Below, one piece after another: positions 62,524-64,000 of a stretch of 64,000 bases of DNA. A program made the translations under genes and the position numbers. A model generated the notes under the pieces. The model did no database searches. It had not been told where the DNA came from and was given only the letters and a program-made list of their open reading frames with translations. The stretch is from Sulfitobacter sp. HGT1 (GTDB taxonomy: Bacteria; Pseudomonadota; Alphaproteobacteria; Rhodobacterales; Rhodobacteraceae): positions 248,001-312,000 of the forward strand of contig NZ_BLWI01000012.1 in NCBI RefSeq assembly GCF_013282155.1. The letters run 5' to 3'. Position 1 is the first letter of the stretch. Every line of letters begins with the position of its first letter.

Positions 62524-62566
62524 CAAAATCTTTCAAAGATTTTGGGACGGATTTTTTGAAAAATCC
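62524..62566 (-). repeat. Twin AT-rich hairpins between boxC and boxB
   Basis: CAAAATCTTT-C-AAAGATTTTG (62524-62544) and GGATTTTT-TG-AAAAATCC (62549-62566), both perfect, sit between the boxC stop and the boxB ribosome-binding site. I recall near-identical hairpins in other Rhodobacterales intergenic regions. They could attenuate transcription or protect mRNA segments. Confidence 0.65.
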
Positions 62567-62573
62567 GGGCCCG

Positions 62574-64000
62574 TTACACACGTTCCATATTATATTCGCC
62601 ACGCACGCCTGTGCCGTAGCGTTGCAGCGCACCATTTGGCCCTACCGCGTTCGGGCGCTGGAAAATCCAGTTCTGCCAAGCGGTCAGGCGGCCGAAAATG
62701 CGGGTCTCCATCGTTTCAGGGCCGGCAAAGCGCAGGTTCGCTTCCATTCCCGTCATTGCATCGGGGCTAAAGCTGGCGCGCTCTTCCATGAACAGGCGCA
62801 CCTCGTCCTCCCAATCGATGTCGTCATAGACATAAGTGACCAAACCGGCCTCGTCGGCGGACTCGGCCTCAAGTGGTTCACCTTTCAGCGCTTCCAGCTT
62901 GGCGATGTCTTCGGGCGTACCCAGGAAACGTGTTTCAAGACGGGTCAGGTCATTGCCCATTTTATAGGTGCCAAAGTTGCCGTCGGTCAGGGTCACTGTC
63001 GCCAAGGGGCGGTTATCGCCGTCAAACTCCTCAAGCATCATATAGCTGCGATCGACTGACCAGAGCAGTTCGGCCAGAGGCCCGGCAAAGCACGATCCGT
63101 GTTCGACAATCGCGACCAAGCTGCGCGACGTCATGTCGACACGTTTCAGCAGGCGCTTCCAGTATTGCAGGATTTCATTGGCCAGCCAGTGGTCCTTGTT
63201 GGCCAGCAACAGCGCCTCATGCGCGACCAGCAGTTCAGGGTCGCCTTGGGTCTGGAATTCGATCAGGCCCAGTTCTTTTTCATTGTTGCGCAGGTGCAGG
63301 ATGGCATCGTCCAGCTCTCGGGCGCAGCGCAAAATCCATGCATTCGCACCTTGTGCTGCCAGCGCATCCATATCCGCAGGGGCTGCCGCATCTGGGCCTT
63401 TGATCGTCACCGTCGCACGTTTCGCATCGCGGTTCAGAACGACTTCGACAGTGGAATAGCTGATGCCATCTGCCGCGAATGTCCGCGTGATCGGTGTCAG
63501 TTCAATCCCCTGCGCCACATCGGCCTTTGTGGACTTTGCAGCCATTTCCTTGGCCCGCTCGACCACGGTTTCGTTGAACTTGGAATTCGGGATAACTTCA
63601 TCCACCAGACGCCAATCCTTGGCGCGCTTGCCCTTGATGCCTTCCTCGATCGAGCAGAACACATCGGCACGGTCACGGCGCACCATGCGTTTATCTGTGA
63701 CGCGGGTCAGACCGCCTGTGCCCGGCAGAACCGCCAACAAAGGTACCTCGGGCAGGGACACCGACGATGTGCTGTCATCGGTCAGCATGATATAGTTGCA
63801 CGCCAGCGCCAGTTCATAACCACCACCCGCGCAAGCCCCTTTGACAGCGCAGATGTAGTTCTGGCCACTGTCGGCAAGCGCTGCCTCGAATGTGTTGCGG
63901 GTCTCGTTGGTGAACTTACAAAAGTTAACCTTGTGGCTATGCGCGGCACCGCCCAACATCCGGATGTTTGCACCGGCGCAAAACACTTTGTCCTTGGCCG
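62574..64000 (-). CDS. boxC: 2,3-epoxybenzoyl-CoA dihydrolase BoxC (cut by window edge)
   Basis: At least 475 codons; the N-terminus is beyond the right edge (frame open to 64000). Crotonase-superfamily enzyme that opens the epoxide ring of 2,3-epoxybenzoyl-CoA, giving 3,4-dehydroadipyl-CoA semialdehyde and formate. Visible are VFCAGANIRMLG and AVKGACAGGGYELALACNY (oxyanion-hole region), SLPEVPLLAVLPGTGGLTRV, and a second crotonase-like half after about residue 210 of this part with VEHGSCFAGPLAELLW. The C-terminus ends WIFQRPNAVGPNGALQRYGTG. First visible gene of the leftward box operon; boxD and benzoate-CoA ligase would lie further right. Confidence 0.96.
   Translation of the reverse strand, partial: AKDKVFCAGANIRMLGGAAHSHKVNFCKFTNETRNTFEAALADSGQNYICAVKGACAGGGYELALACNYIMLTDDSTSSVSLPEVPLLAVLPGTGGLTRVTDKRMVRRDRADVFCSIEEGIKGKRAKDWRLVDEVIPNSKFNETVVERAKEMAAKSTKADVAQGIELTPITRTFAADGISYSTVEVVLNRDAKRATVTIKGPDAAAPADMDALAAQGANAWILRCARELDDAILHLRNNEKELGLIEFQTQGDPELLVAHEALLLANKDHWLANEILQYWKRLLKRVDMTSRSLVAIVEHGSCFAGPLAELLWSVDRSYMMLEEFDGDNRPLATVTLTDGNFGTYKMGNDLTRLETRFLGTPEDIAKLEALKGEPLEAESADEAGLVTYVYDDIDWEDEVRLFMEERASFSPDAMTGMEANLRFAGPETMETRIFGRLTAWQNWIFQRPNAVGPNGALQRYGTGVRGEYNMERV

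Noticed and set aside
1-64000. CRISPR array, prophage, integrase, transposase or tRNA gene
   Set aside because: No regular spaced repeats, no phage or mobile-element protein motifs and no tRNA T-loop/acceptor pattern were found on reading either strand.

Overview
The window is chromosomal DNA of an alphaproteobacterium, almost certainly a member of the Rhodobacterales (Roseobacter group). The signs are ChvG/ChvI divergent from pckA, a MipZ division ATPase, a single bifunctional Rsh, an F0 operon with split b and b' subunits, three tandem peptide deformylase genes, a methylsuccinyl-CoA dehydrogenase of the ethylmalonyl-CoA pathway, and many DUF families typical of the order (DUF1491, DUF2062, DUF2783, DUF3429). 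No tRNA, rRNA, CRISPR array, insertion sequence or prophage was seen. Most of the window is conserved core genome.

Layout. 1-3.1 kb: chvG (cut by the window edge), chvI and divergent pckA. 3.1-6.1 kb: an AT-richer accessory stretch with a GNAT-like protein, an unusual LysR-type regulator, an XRE regulator and a TauE/SafE permease. 6.2-8.3 kb: mcd and a META lipoprotein. 8.3-17.1 kb: a long leftward housekeeping run, folK-rpoZ-rsh-DUF2062-pdxJ-acpS-lepB-rnc-era-DUF1491-recO. 17.2-21.1 kb: NYN protein, ispH, DUF3429, methyltransferase, rnhA and TRIC channel, mostly with 4-bp overlaps. 21.1-23.7 kb: three def-family genes, fmt and a GlsB protein. 23.8-32.2 kb: PatB lyase, glutathionyl-hydroquinone reductase, lytic transglycosylase, smc and small exported proteins. 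32.3-36.4 kb: a FadR-like regulator, the F0 ATP synthase operon and an ArsR regulator. 36.4-39.1 kb: a 25-residue membrane peptide gene, EamA exporter, LysR and azoR. 39.3-46.8 kb: ffh, chorismate mutase, rpsP, a 49-aa membrane protein, rimM, two sulfotransferase-like genes, trmD, purC, rplS and rpmE. 47-49.2 kb: mipZ and a DMT exporter.

The right end (49.2-64 kb) is catabolic. Rightward hmgA-fahA with a divergent MarR regulator carries the homogentisate pathway. It is followed by an altered metallo-beta-lactamase-fold protein and by a flavoprotein hydroxylase plus a small DUF2783 partner that resembles the two-component 3-hydroxyphenylacetate 6-hydroxylase (MhaAB). A lone Tat-exported family 5 solute-binding protein follows. 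Leftward from the window edge is the aerobic benzoyl-CoA epoxidation (box) cluster: boxC-boxB-boxA-thioesterase-boxR and a 3-hydroxyacyl-CoA-dehydrogenase-like gene. The two aromatic-acid pathways therefore face each other across the solute-binding protein.

No wholly new system can be proven from sequence alone. The best leads are: tandem P-loop sulfotransferase-like genes inside the rimM-trmD ribosomal operon; enzyme-family members that have lost catalytic or metal ligands (one Def, the MBL-fold protein, the HAD-like protein); a LysR-type DNA-binding domain joined to a non-standard C-terminal half next to a GNAT-like gene; four consecutive hairpins before ffh; and families of intergenic hairpin repeats.
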